The notes: generated by a model from the sequence alone, not told the origin. Positions 1 to 8,514 are shown, numbered from the stretch's first letter. The stretch is 55,702 nucleotides of DNA from Acidimicrobiales bacterium (GCA_024638845.1 JAHEJN010000013.1:1272-56973), one strand, 5' to 3'. Numbers and translations are program-made.

Positions 1-188
1 GGTCAGATCTCGCGCGACGAGCAGCCACGAGCCGGACGTCTCGAACGCGGCGGCATCCGCCGGTGCGGAATCGACGATGTCCTGACTCACAGCCAACAGC
101 CCACCACGATCTGACTCAGAGCGGCTGCAGCCCACGCAACGATGAAGAGAATCCCCACGCTCCTGGCGGTGGCCTTGTCCGTGAGCAT
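1..188 (-). pseudogene. Frameshifted or split small membrane protein (DUF4386-like), cut by window edge
   Basis: Reading leftwards from ATG at 188-186, behind a GGGAGA ribosome site, 33 codons encode a soluble start (MLTDKATARS) and one hydrophobic helix, then hit TGA at 89-87. A second frame opens at GTG 90-88 (GTGA overlap) and runs off the edge as MSQDIVDSAPADAAAF. Adding one G to the GGG run just before the stop joins the two frames into one continuous reading (IVVGLLAVSQDIVDSAPADA). That is more natural for a multi-helix protein than a 33-residue peptide. I therefore favour a single frameshifted gene, by real mutation or sequencing error. The alternative is a translationally coupled micro-ORF plus a downstream gene. 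It lies 22 bases behind the DUF4386-like gene, so it is probably the last gene of the TetR operon. Confidence 0.4.
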
Positions 189-209
189 GATGTTCTCCCA
201 TCGGTTGGC

Positions 210-875
210 CTAAGCGGCAGACGCGCTGTCCTGGAGAAGGATGGCTCCGATCCAGACGAACCAGACGATGAGGCCGATCCCGAACACGGCACCGACGGCT
301 TCGAGCGCGGGGATCACGGTGATGAGGCCCGCTACCCCGGCCGCCAGGCCGAGGTAGTTCAGTGTCCGGGGCAGCGCTGCGGTCGTCAGCGCGGCCCAAC
401 TGACCAGCAGAACCCAGACCCCGCCGGCGATCTCGTTTCCGCCGCCCAACCCGTTCTGGACCGAGTCGAGCGCAGACCAGACGGTCTCGGCCCGGGCCGG
501 GTCGGTGTCGTACAGGTCGGCGACGGTGCCGATGGCAATGTTGGAGACCATCCCGGCGGCCACGACCAGGCCGGCCCAGATGAGCCCGAACGCGGTCGCC
601 GCCTGCGACAGAGCGGGCGCCGACTCGTGCAGTCGTTCTCGGAGAGCGAGCACCAGGGGAACGAGGGCGATCCCGAACACGATGAAGATGACCAGGTTCC
701 AGATGTACAGCGCGGCCTGATTGTCGACGAGAAACGCCACGGATTCTCCTGGCGTCGGGTCGCCGCTGGTGTAGTCCGTCAACACGGTCGCGAAGAGAGC
801 GATCCCGAAGATGAAGGTCGAGGCCGCCACGAGCGCGGCAACGCCGGCGGCCTTCTGCGCATGAGGCTCATTCAT
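210..875 (-). CDS. Multi-pass membrane protein, DUF4386-like
   Basis: The 221-residue protein starts at ATG 875 (MNEPHAQKAAGVAALV) and has about six hydrophobic helices with very short loops. The pattern resembles DUF4386 membrane proteins, in which an N-terminal helix is followed by a loop of about 30 residues and then paired helices. No catalytic motif is visible. It is the third gene of a minus-strand set headed by a TetR regulator and an SDR protein, and is followed by a second, apparently frameshifted membrane protein. Function is unknown. Membrane location is clear from composition; the DUF4386 assignment is by resemblance only. Confidence 0.65.
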   Translation of the reverse strand: MNEPHAQKAAGVAALVAASTFIFGIALFATVLTDYTSGDPTPGESVAFLVDNQAALYIWNLVIFIVFGIALVPLVLALRERLHESAPALSQAATAFGLIWAGLVVAAGMVSNIAIGTVADLYDTDPARAETVWSALDSVQNGLGGGNEIAGGVWVLLVSWAALTTAALPRTLNYLGLAAGVAGLITVIPALEAVGAVFGIGLIVWFVWIGAILLQDSASAA

Positions 876-1015
876 GGTCCGTCTCCGCGAGCTGCTGCGG
901 TTCCAGCCTGATGCCGATGGCCGGTGACGCCCAGGGCCGTTGGTCACGTCGGGGCCGACTTCCGCTGGGCCGGGCCGGGTCGCCGCGCGGCGTCGAGGGG
1001 GCGAGACAGCCCGAA

Positions 1016-1720
1016 TCAGACGGAGTGGGTGAGGCCGCCGTCGACCCGGAGATTCTGGCCGGTGACGTAGCTCGAGGCCTCGGAGACGAGGAAAGCGATC
1101 GTCTCGGAGAGCTCGCGGACTCGCGCGTAGCGGCCGATCGGGATCCGTGCGACCCGCGCCGGCGCTTCGGGGAGGCTGTCGATGAAGCCGGGCAGCACGT
1201 TGTTCATCCGCACGCCGCTGCCGGCGAACTCGGTGCTGAACAGCTTGGTGAAAGCACCCAGCCCGGCACGGAACACCGCCGAGGTCGGGAAGTCGGCGTC
1301 GGGCTCGAACGCGGCGAAGGTCGAGACGTTGACGATCGATCCGCCTCCCTGGGCGGCCATGATCGGCTGGACCAGCCGGGCGGCACGGATCACGTTCATC
1401 AAGTAGACGTCCATCCCGAGGTGCCAGTCGGAGTCGGAGATCTCGAGCACAGGCCCCTTGGGTCCGTGGCCGGTGCAGTTGACCAGTCCGTCGATACGAC
1501 CGAAGCGTTCCATCGACGCCTGCACGAACGCTTCCAGATCGGCAGGGTTCAGGTTGGAGCCGGTGAAGCCGAGGCCGCCGAGGTCGATGCCGAGGGCCTC
1601 GCCCTTGCCCGACGACGACATGACCGCGATGTCGTAGCCACGTCCACCGAGCGTCTTCGCGGCGTCGGCACCGATGCCGCTTCCACCGCCGACGACGAGT
1701 GCTACCGGCTTGTCGGTCAT
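1016..1720 (-). CDS. SDR-family oxidoreductase with non-canonical active site
   Basis: The 234-residue protein is a Rossmann-fold short-chain dehydrogenase/reductase. The cofactor loop GGGSGIG is at residues 11-17 and the catalytic-type serine is at about 133 (IVNVST). The start ATG at 1720 has a perfect GAGGAGG ribosome site. In the usual YxxxK position, the stretch FPTSAVFRAGL places Ser147 and Arg151 where Tyr and Lys normally sit, and the NNAG motif reads NCTG (81-84). Either the family uses another proton relay or the protein is not a conventional dehydrogenase. The flanking fold, including PGFIDS and the C-terminal GQNLRVDGG, is intact, so this is not a decaying gene. It lies 73 bases behind tetR and is probably under its control. 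Confidence 0.85.
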   Translation of the reverse strand: MTDKPVALVVGGGSGIGADAAKTLGGRGYDIAVMSSSGKGEALGIDLGGLGFTGSNLNPADLEAFVQASMERFGRIDGLVNCTGHGPKGPVLEISDSDWHLGMDVYLMNVIRAARLVQPIMAAQGGGSIVNVSTFAAFEPDADFPTSAVFRAGLGAFTKLFSTEFAGSGVRMNNVLPGFIDSLPEAPARVARIPIGRYARVRELSETIAFLVSEASSYVTGQNLRVDGGLTHSV

Positions 1721-1793
1721 TCGACCTCCTCGAAGCGGACGAGAGTATCCCACCAAAACGCCGTTCGAGCATGCTGGTTGCTCGACCAGGCCG

Positions 1794-2393
1794 TCAGCGA
1801 GCGACGAGTGACCGGCCGAGAAGCTGCGTCATGGCCTCGACGTAGCGGTCGTCGGTCCAGGCGAGCTCGCGGATGAGCAAACGCCACGTGTCGACGTGGG
1901 CCACGGCATAGAGGAGCTCTGCTGCGTCGCCCACCGTCCATTCCTCGGCCAGGAAACCGTGATCGGAGATCTGCTGGATCATCGCCGCAAATGCCATCTG
2001 GCGGGCCTGCATTCGGTCACGCCAGGCGACGCCGAGCGCCTCGTCGTCGTACTGCGCAGCCTCGAGCACCTGAGCCACGGGGTACGCCGCGGCCCAGAAC
2101 TCGGTATTGAGACGCATGGCCCGTCGGAGCAACTCAAACGCAGTCGGCGCAGCACGAACATGGGCCAGTGACTGACCGAGGTCGAATGTCTCGTCCATGT
2201 GATCGACGAGCGCGAGCAGCAGGCCGGTACGGTCACCGAAGTGCAGGTAGAGAGCCTGGCGCGACACACCGGCTCGCTTGGCCACCTCGGTGAGCTTGAG
2301 GTTCGACCCTCGCTCGGCGACCAGCTCCCAGGCGGAAGCGAGAATGCGGGCACGAGTGGCGGGATCACCATAGGACCGTCGACCGGTTGACAT
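1794..2393 (-). CDS. TetR-family transcriptional regulator
   Basis: The 199-residue protein has an N-terminal helix-turn-helix typical of TetR repressors at about residues 12-60 (RARILASAWELVAERG, KRAGVSRQALYLHF). A helical ligand-binding domain follows, with a WEE/WR-rich C-terminus. The start ATG at 2393 follows a GGAG eight bases upstream. The gene diverges from the VOC protein at 2511 and heads the SDR/membrane-protein set, so by family habit it probably represses its own operon and possibly the VOC gene. The inverted repeat at 2409-2426 in the shared intergenic region is a candidate operator. The ligand is unknown. Confidence 0.88.
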   Translation of the reverse strand: MSTGRRSYGDPATRARILASAWELVAERGSNLKLTEVAKRAGVSRQALYLHFGDRTGLLLALVDHMDETFDLGQSLAHVRAAPTAFELLRRAMRLNTEFWAAAYPVAQVLEAAQYDDEALGVAWRDRMQARQMAFAAMIQQISDHGFLAEEWTVGDAAELLYAVAHVDTWRLLIRELAWTDDRYVEAMTQLLGRSLVAR

Positions 2394-2408
2394 TGCGGTA
2401 ACTCCGTT

Positions 2409-2426
2409 CTGCGCTACTTGACGCAG
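2409..2426. promoter_or_regulatory. Candidate TetR operator (inverted repeat)
   Basis: CTGCG and CGCAG arms are separated by eight bases in the 117-bp region between tetR and the VOC gene. A TTGACG -35-like hexamer overlaps the right half. This suits an autoregulatory TetR site, but the arms are short and a chance match is possible. Confidence 0.3.
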
Positions 2427-2510
2427 CGTAAATGCCCCAGTCCATGGCGTCACGGATGCTCGGACGCGCCATGACTGGTTTGAGGCAGGCATCAGCGGCA
2501 CACTGACTCG

Positions 2511-2897
2511 ATGGCGATCGAGCTCAATCACACGATCATCCCGGCTCGGCACGGCGACGTGTCCGCGAAGTGGTTCTCGCGCATCCTCGGGCTCACCGAG
2601 CCCACCACGTTCGGGCATTTCTGGCAGGTCCGAACGGCCAACGGCGTCGATCTCGACTTCGACACCTATGGCGAAGGCAACGATCTGTTCACGACCGGGC
2701 ACTACGCCTTCCTCGTGACCGAGGCCGAGTTCGACGCAATCTACGCGCGGATCCTCGATGAGGGAGTTCCGCACTGGGCCGACCCCGGTCGGAGGACAGC
2801 CGGCGAGATCAACCGCCGCGACGGCGGGCGGGGCGTCTACTTCGCGAGCAACGACGACCATCTGCTCGAGATCATCACCCGACCATACGGCGGCTGA
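2511..2897 (+). CDS. VOC-family (glyoxalase/dioxygenase-fold) protein
   Basis: The 128-residue single-domain protein begins MAIELNHTIIPARHGD, the typical first strand of vicinal-oxygen-chelate proteins, and ends with the metal-ligand strand HLLEIITRPYG. One such unit contains two beta-alpha-beta-beta-beta modules, so it probably dimerises around its active sites. The substrate cannot be told. No clear ribosome site precedes the ATG at 2511. The gene diverges from tetR across a 117-bp region and may answer to it. Confidence 0.82.
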   Translation: MAIELNHTIIPARHGDVSAKWFSRILGLTEPTTFGHFWQVRTANGVDLDFDTYGEGNDLFTTGHYAFLVTEAEFDAIYARILDEGVPHWADPGRRTAGEINRRDGGRGVYFASNDDHLLEIITRPYGG

Positions 2898-2966
2898 GGT
2901 CACTCCCCCGCCCCGTCAGCGGCCGGCGCCACCCGCAACCCAACCGACGTCAGCAGGCCACGAACG

Positions 2967-4235
2967 ATGACAACCGATGCCAGCGGAAGCCTTCGGCTGG
3001 GGCTGAAGGAGAACCTGGCCCAGTTCTCGTTGTTGGTCGGCGTCAACGCCCTCGTCGGCGGGATGATCGGCCAGGAACGCACCGTTCTGCCCCTGCTGGC
3101 CGAGGAGGAATTCGGTCTCACCAGATTCACCGCCACCCTCACCTTCATCGCCGCCTTCGGCATCGTGAAAGCGGCAACCAACTTCTTCGCCGGCACGTTG
3201 TCGGACCGGTATGGCCGCAAGCCGGTGCTGGTTGCAGGTTGGGTCGTCGGAATCCCCGTGCCGTTGCTGTTGATGTGGGCGCCGAGCTGGGGGTGGGTGA
3301 TCTTCGCCAACGTGCTCTTGGGCATCAACCAGGGGCTCACGTGGTCGACCACGGTGATCATGAAGATCGACCTCGTCGGGCCCAGGCGCCGCGGGTTCGC
3401 GATGGGCCTCAACGAAGCGGCAGGGTACGGGGCCGTGGCCGTCACCGCCTTGGCCACCGGCTACATCGCCGAGCAGTGGGGCCTGCGCCCCGAGCCCTTC
3501 TTCCTGGGCCTGGCCTACGCCGGCCTCGGACTCAGTCTCTCGGTGCTCTTCGTCCGTGAAACCCACGCCCACGTCCACCACGAAGCCAAGAGTCACACTC
3601 CGACCAGTGACGGCCTCCACCATGAGCTCACCACCGGCGAGATCTTCCGGATCACCAGCTTCCGGGAGAAGGCGCTGTCGGCCGCATCGCAGGCCGGGAT
3701 GGTCAACAACCTCAACGACGGTCTCGCCTGGGGGCTGTTCCCCATCTTCTTCGCGGCCGACGGGCTGTCGGTCGGCCGCATCGGCGCCCTCGCCGCCATC
3801 TATCCGGGCGTGTGGGGACTCGGCCAGCTCTACACCGGCGGCCTCTCGGATCGCGTCGGCCGCAAGCCGCTCATCGCCGGCGGCATGTTCACCCAAGCCG
3901 CGGCGATCGCTTGGATGGCCGCCGTAACGGGATTCTGGCCCTGGGCCATCGGAGCTGCGGTGCTCGGAACCGGAACGGCCATGGTCTACCCCACCCTGCT
4001 CGCCACGATCGGCGACGTCGCCCACCCCACGTGGCGAGGCCGATCCGTGGGGATCTATCGGCTCTGGCGCGACGCCGGCTTCGCCGTCGGCGCCCTGCTC
4101 GCCGGCGTCATCGCCGACCTCGTCTCCATCGAGGCCGCCATCTACGCCGTCGCCGCCCTCACCGCGGCCTCGGGCCTGGTCGTCGTCGGCCGCATGTACG
4201 AAACCCATCCGCGGTCAACCTCGCTCGGCGCCTAG
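2967..4235 (+). CDS. MFS transporter with histidine-rich central loop
   Basis: The 422-residue protein has twelve predicted helices and the MFS motif A in both halves (SDRYGRKPVLVAGW near residue 75; SDRVGRKPLIAGG near 295). The cytoplasmic loop between helices 6 and 7 is histidine-rich (ETHAHVHHEAKSH, then DGLHHE), which could bind a metal, though this is only inference. The start at 2967 lacks a strong ribosome site. Its TAG stop overlaps the stop of the converging permease gene within one CTAG (4232-4235). The substrate is unknown. Confidence 0.88.
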   Translation: MTTDASGSLRLGLKENLAQFSLLVGVNALVGGMIGQERTVLPLLAEEEFGLTRFTATLTFIAAFGIVKAATNFFAGTLSDRYGRKPVLVAGWVVGIPVPLLLMWAPSWGWVIFANVLLGINQGLTWSTTVIMKIDLVGPRRRGFAMGLNEAAGYGAVAVTALATGYIAEQWGLRPEPFFLGLAYAGLGLSLSVLFVRETHAHVHHEAKSHTPTSDGLHHELTTGEIFRITSFREKALSAASQAGMVNNLNDGLAWGLFPIFFAADGLSVGRIGALAAIYPGVWGLGQLYTGGLSDRVGRKPLIAGGMFTQAAAIAWMAAVTGFWPWAIGAAVLGTGTAMVYPTLLATIGDVAHPTWRGRSVGIYRLWRDAGFAVGALLAGVIADLVSIEAAIYAVAALTAASGLVVVGRMYETHPRSTSLGA

Positions 4236-6796
4236 TCTGCCCTCATCGACGAGCTCCGCCAGATGTCGGGGTCGGCGATCGCGGCTGAGCGGGCCGGGTC
4301 GAGTGCGGCCACGCGATCGTGCAGCGCGGCGCTTCTCGCCCGGGCATCGACATAGGTTCGGTACGCCTTCGTCGCGGCCCGTTCGGCGTCGTGGACCCGC
4401 CGTTGCAGCTCGGCGCGGCCGTCGGTGTCCTCGGGGGCCACCGCATCCAGCTCCAGGCGCAGCGTCTCGGCGGCGACCAACAGCCCCGCAGCGACGGCGT
4501 CGAGCTCATCGACCCACTTCTTGGCCTCCCGCGCCTGGTCGGTCGCGGCGGCAAGCTCGGCGAGCGCACCTTCGTCGGGTTCGGCGTCGAGATCGAGGGT
4601 CTCGGTGGCCAGCACCATCACGGCCAAGGGCAGGCTCTCGACGAGCATGCCGAGCGGCGCCCCGAACGGTCCTGTCGCGGCTGCGCGCCGGACTCGAAGG
4701 GGGGCGAAGGCCAGGGTCGCCCGGGCCAGCGCATCGACGAAGGCCGCCGGCGTACGGTCGACCTCGATGACCGAGGCCTTGATCCGGGCGTCCTCGAGCA
4801 CACCCTCGATGCGAGTGGTCTCCTCGGCATCATCGGCCCGGGGCACATACACGGTGATCGACGAGCTCTCCCAGTCTTGGTGGCGCCGACACAACCAGCC
4901 GAGAAGTGTGATCAGGTGCCCGGCCTGATCGTCGGACCACCACAGCGCGATCGACCGATCGGCGACCGGCGTCTGTTCGAACCGTCGCCATGCATCCTCG
5001 CGGACGTTCACGACCGCCACGTTGGTCCCGAAGCGCACGCACGTCTGCAAAAGGCGTCCGTAGGTCTCCCGGTCCTCGTCGGAGCCCCTGAGGTCGCGCA
5101 CGCCGAAAAGTGACATGTTCGCCCTGACGCTGCCCAGACCGTGCGCCTGGACCAGGCCCTGCACGCCCGACTCGGCGTTGCGCACGAGCAGCACCCTGGC
5201 GTAGGTCCCCGGCGCGACCCGCTCGACCTCAGCGGCCAGGTCCTCCTCGATCTCGGCGGCCTGGCGACGCAGACGCGGCCCCGACCCCTCCAACATGCGG
5301 ACGGCGGTGATGAAACCCGAGGTGCCCTCGAGCCAACTGGCGACGGTGATCATCCGGCTGCGGGTGGTCGGATCGCGGGGCACGAACGCCAACATGCACG
5401 GCCGCCAGTCACGGTCGCCGGTCGGCTCCTGGGCCAGTGCGGCCAGATGTACTCGAGCGCGTGTGTAGTGGTGTGAGCCCGAACTGTCGACCCAACGGTC
5501 CGGAACGTCGCGGCGCCGCAGGTAGTTGTACAGCCCGACGAAGACCAACGCCGCCAGCGCGCCGGCAAGGGGGTTGATCGCCACGATCGCCCCACCGCAC
5601 GCGAGCGTGCCGGCGAGGCTGGCCCGCTTGTCGTACCACCGGAAACGAGGCCGGAACGACGTGCTTCCGGCCCGGATCTCGAAGTAGGTCGCGTAGTTGA
5701 TCAGGCCGTAACTCGCGAGGAAGAACATCGAGATCACTGGGGCGATTGCGTTGAGGTCGCCAGCCGCGACGGTCAGCAGCGCGATGGCGGTCGACAACAC
5801 GATGGCCCGCCGAGGGTTGTTCGACGCACCCGCGCCAACGGCGAAGACCTCCAACCGTGGCAGGACGCGGTCCTCACCGAGGCGCTGCAGAACCCGAGGT
5901 CCGCCGAGTGCCGACGCCAGCGCCGACGACAGGGTCGCGGCGAGCACGCCGACCAGAATGGTCCACTCCACCAGGGAGATCTCGCCCATGATCGTCGTGG
6001 TCTCCCCGGCGAGCACCGCAGCCGGCGCAGCGCCCGCGAGGAGGACGATCACGGCGACATAGACGACCGTCGACAGTCCCACGGCCGCGAACGTGCCGCG
6101 GGTGATGGAACGGCTCGGCGTCCGTAGATCGCCCGACATCGCCACGCCCTGGCTGAACCCGGTGACGGCAGGAAAGAAGATCGCGAACGCCTCCCAGAAG
6201 CCGACGTCGGAGTCCGGGGAGCCGACGTTGTCGCTGAAGACGGCTCCGTCGAAGTCGCCGATGCCGCCGACGAAGAACGACGCGAGCGCCAGTACCAGCA
6301 GCGTCATCACCAGGTACTGGAGTCGGGTGGCGAGATCCGAGCCGACGGCTCCGATTCCGGCGAGGACGATCACCACACCCGCGGCGACGAGCTGGATCAA
6401 CCTCTCGCTGTCGCGGTCGAAGGCGGCCACGACGGCCTCGGCGAAGCCAATCGCATAGAACGCGATCGAGACCGAGATGGCGAGATACAGCACGACCCCG
6501 ACCGCACCCCCGAACTCGATGCCGAGGGTGCGCGAGATGAGGAAGTACTCACCGCCCCCACGGACGCGCATGTTCGTCGCGACAACGGCCAGCGAAATAC
6601 TCGTGAGCACCGAGACCGAGGTGGCCAGCGCCAGGATCGCCAGCGCCTGAACCAGTCCGACCGACCCGACCACGTACGCCACGCGGAGGAACAGGACGAG
6701 GCCGAGGATGGTGAGGATGCTCGGCGTGAAGACGCCGCCGAAGGTGCCGAGGGTGCCGCCCTCGGCGACCGGTTGTCGTCTCTTCGACGAGCTCAT
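4232..6796 (-). CDS. Cation-chloride cotransporter (SLC12/CCC)-type permease
   Basis: The 854-residue protein opens with GTFGGVFTPSILTILG (about residues 16-31), the signature of the first helix of Na-K-Cl/K-Cl cotransporters within the APC superfamily. About twelve helices run to residue 430. A cytosolic C-terminal domain of about 420 residues follows, rich in beta strands up to 700 and with a probable coiled coil near 760-840. That large soluble tail is what separates CCC proteins from ordinary amino-acid permeases. Start ATG 6796 has GAGGGG upstream. The likely role is coupled movement of cations and chloride across the inner membrane; ion preference cannot be read. It faces the MFS gene tail to tail. 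Confidence 0.82.
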   Translation of the reverse strand: MSSSKRRQPVAEGGTLGTFGGVFTPSILTILGLVLFLRVAYVVGSVGLVQALAILALATSVSVLTSISLAVVATNMRVRGGGEYFLISRTLGIEFGGAVGVVLYLAISVSIAFYAIGFAEAVVAAFDRDSERLIQLVAAGVVIVLAGIGAVGSDLATRLQYLVMTLLVLALASFFVGGIGDFDGAVFSDNVGSPDSDVGFWEAFAIFFPAVTGFSQGVAMSGDLRTPSRSITRGTFAAVGLSTVVYVAVIVLLAGAAPAAVLAGETTTIMGEISLVEWTILVGVLAATLSSALASALGGPRVLQRLGEDRVLPRLEVFAVGAGASNNPRRAIVLSTAIALLTVAAGDLNAIAPVISMFFLASYGLINYATYFEIRAGSTSFRPRFRWYDKRASLAGTLACGGAIVAINPLAGALAALVFVGLYNYLRRRDVPDRWVDSSGSHHYTRARVHLAALAQEPTGDRDWRPCMLAFVPRDPTTRSRMITVASWLEGTSGFITAVRMLEGSGPRLRRQAAEIEEDLAAEVERVAPGTYARVLLVRNAESGVQGLVQAHGLGSVRANMSLFGVRDLRGSDEDRETYGRLLQTCVRFGTNVAVVNVREDAWRRFEQTPVADRSIALWWSDDQAGHLITLLGWLCRRHQDWESSSITVYVPRADDAEETTRIEGVLEDARIKASVIEVDRTPAAFVDALARATLAFAPLRVRRAAATGPFGAPLGMLVESLPLAVMVLATETLDLDAEPDEGALAELAAATDQAREAKKWVDELDAVAAGLLVAAETLRLELDAVAPEDTDGRAELQRRVHDAERAATKAYRTYVDARARSAALHDRVAALDPARSAAIADPDIWRSSSMRAD

Positions 6797-6865
6797 CCGG
6801 CCCCTCGGGCGGTGTCGGGATCCAGCATGACCTCGATCGACATTCGCGCACTGTAAGCGCGATCG

Positions 6866-6900
6866 GTCCTCTCGTGAGAGGACCTTGTCCTCTCACGAGA
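6866..6900. promoter_or_regulatory. Nested palindrome and 14-bp hairpin between divergent genes
   Basis: GTCCTCTC-GT-GAGAGGAC (6866-6883) is a palindrome with 8-bp arms. Its right part also forms a perfect 14-bp stem with 6887-6900 around a 3-base loop (6884-6886). The motif CTCTC(GT/AC)GAGA is thus present twice. It sits between the divergent permease gene (start 6796) and the small membrane-protein gene (start 6928), where an operator or RNA switch would lie. There is no U-tract, so a terminator is less likely. Confidence 0.5.
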
Positions 6901-6927
6901 TCGGCCGGAGCGCCGGATGATGTCGGT

Positions 6928-7164
6928 GTGGCTTCGAAGAGGCATTCACTGCCGCCGGGGCTGGAACCTTGGGACCCAGCCAACGGTCTGCGCGTCGGCG
7001 CACTGGTCGGCGGACTGGTCGGTGCCGCCGTGATCGCCGTCACCGGCTTCGCCCACTTCTGGGTCATCGCCGCCACCGGAGCGATCGGCGGGGCCATCGG
7101 TTTCTGGACCGAGAAACGCAAGCAGCGGCATGACCCGGGCAACGGCCCGTCGAGGTCCGGTTAG
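6928..7164 (+). CDS. Small glycine-zipper membrane protein
   Basis: This predicted protein of 78 residues starts at GTG 6928 (MASKRHSLPPGLEPWD). Two hydrophobic helices are rich in spaced glycines (VGALVGGLVGAAVIAV, ATGAIGGAIGFWTE), followed by a basic tail. A GTG at 6874 in the same frame would start inside the hairpin and is less likely; a GGATGA site precedes 6928. The shape recalls AtpZ/AtpI-like or other small helical-hairpin proteins, but no family is certain. It lies 23 bases upstream of the DUF2254 gene and is probably co-transcribed with it. Confidence 0.55.
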   Translation: MASKRHSLPPGLEPWDPANGLRVGALVGGLVGAAVIAVTGFAHFWVIAATGAIGGAIGFWTEKRKQRHDPGNGPSRSG

Positions 7165-7187
7165 TCTTCCGGAATGGGCGACGACGC

Positions 7188-8483
7188 ATGAGAAAGCCGC
7201 GTGCCATGACCAGGCTACGCGGACTGCAACCAGCCGCCGTTGCCGAAGCGTTGCGCCAGAGCCTGGTGGCCATTCCCGGGCTCTGCGTCGCCCTCGCCAT
7301 CGTTCTTTCCGAGGTCACGGTGCGGATCGATCGGTCCGATGTCCGCTCTTGGTTGCCCGACGACTACGAGACCACGTCGGAGAACGCCCGAGTGGTCCTG
7401 GGCGCCATCGCCACCGGCACGATCACCGTCGTCACGCTCGTGCTCACCCTCACGCTCGTAGCCATCCAGCTCGCGGCGGGTCAGCTGTCGCCCCGCACGA
7501 TCGCCAACTTCCTTGGCGACCGGTTTCAACAGGTGACAGTGGGCATCGTGCTCGGTACTGCGACGTTCAGCCTGCTGGCACTCCGTGCCGTCAGGGTCGT
7601 GGGTGACGGCGAGGTGGCGTCGCATCCCGACCTCACGGTGCTCGCGGCAGTAACCCTGACGGTGACGTCGCTCGTGATGCTGGTACTGAGTGTCGACCGC
7701 ACGGCGAGCAGATTGGCCGTTGGCGCGTTGTTGACCGATCTGGCCGACGAGACGTGCGCTCTCGTCGACGCCAAGTACGACGGCGACGCCGCTCGTGGCC
7801 TCGAGCTGGAACAGCCGGGCCGGCTCCTGGAGACCTCACGGCATGACGAACGGCAACTGATCTCCACCGTGGCGACCGACCGGGCAGGTTGGATTCAGTA
7901 CATCGACGAGGACGCTGTGCTCTCCGCGCAACCGGAGAACAGCTGCACCCGCATCCGGCACCCGGTCGGCACATTCGTCTTCGCCGGCATGACGCTGATC
8001 GAGGTCGACACCGCCGACATCGACGACGACACGGCAGCCGCTCTGAGAGCCGCCGCGGTGGTCGGCGATCAGCGGACGCTCCAGCAGGACGTCGGCTACG
8101 GGTTGGTTCGCTTGAGCGACATCGGACTGCGGGCACTGTCGCCGGGCGTGAACGACCCGAACACCGCGAGGGAAGTCGTCCTGCGACTGGGCCAGGTCAT
8201 CCTGCAGCTCCAGCGTCATTCACTCCCTGGTGACGAGCGGAGCCAGGACGGCAAGTCACTTCGTCGCATCGGAGCACCGACTCATGACGACTTCGTTGAA
8301 GAGGCCTTTCAGCAGATCTCCGACGCCGCAAGAGATGATCGGGCGACGCTGCGGACCATGCGGCAGACACTGAAGACCATCATCGATGAGTGCGAGAGCC
8401 AGGATCTCCCCGGCTCGACCGACGCGCTCCACCGCCACCTGGAGTCGGTGACTTCGCGGCTCACCACTCTCGACCGCCGTTGA
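7188..8483 (+). CDS. DUF2254 predicted membrane protein
   Basis: The 431-residue protein has the DUF2254 layout. A short basic start is followed by paired helices near residues 24-45 and 70-100 (VVTLVLTLTLVAIQLAAGQ is characteristic) and two further helices to about 170. A soluble domain follows, containing the conserved SPGVNDPNTA-type loop near residue 320. The function of the family is unknown. A second in-frame ATG at 7206 is a possible start; GGAATGGG lies before the first. The gene ends just before the PadR promoter. Confidence 0.85.
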   Translation: MRKPRAMTRLRGLQPAAVAEALRQSLVAIPGLCVALAIVLSEVTVRIDRSDVRSWLPDDYETTSENARVVLGAIATGTITVVTLVLTLTLVAIQLAAGQLSPRTIANFLGDRFQQVTVGIVLGTATFSLLALRAVRVVGDGEVASHPDLTVLAAVTLTVTSLVMLVLSVDRTASRLAVGALLTDLADETCALVDAKYDGDAARGLELEQPGRLLETSRHDERQLISTVATDRAGWIQYIDEDAVLSAQPENSCTRIRHPVGTFVFAGMTLIEVDTADIDDDTAAALRAAAVVGDQRTLQQDVGYGLVRLSDIGLRALSPGVNDPNTAREVVLRLGQVILQLQRHSLPGDERSQDGKSLRRIGAPTHDDFVEEAFQQISDAARDDRATLRTMRQTLKTIIDECESQDLPGSTDALHRHLESVTSRLTTLDRR

Positions 8484-8509
8484 CTTATTTTCAGATATCT
8501 GATCATAAT
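8480..8509 (+). promoter_or_regulatory. Leaderless sigma70-type promoter with PadR operator
   Basis: A -35 TTGACT (8480-8485) and a -10 CATAAT (8504-8509) are 18 bases apart. The ATG of the PadR gene is only five bases beyond the -10, so the transcript should begin at or next to the start codon. The spacer holds a perfect 12-bp palindrome, TCAGATATCTGA (8491-8502), the natural place for PadR autorepression. Confidence 0.7.
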
Positions 8510-8514
8510 CGGAC

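Noticed and set aside
63-911. 282-codon plus-strand open frame opposite the DUF4386-like gene
   Set aside because: It is antisense to a well-supported membrane protein, with Arg/Gly/Asp-rich low-complexity composition typical of high-GC shadow frames.
2916-4208. 430-codon minus-strand frame opposite the MFS gene
   Set aside because: Composition is noise-like (Gly/Asp/Arg), while the plus frame has clear MFS motifs and twelve helices.
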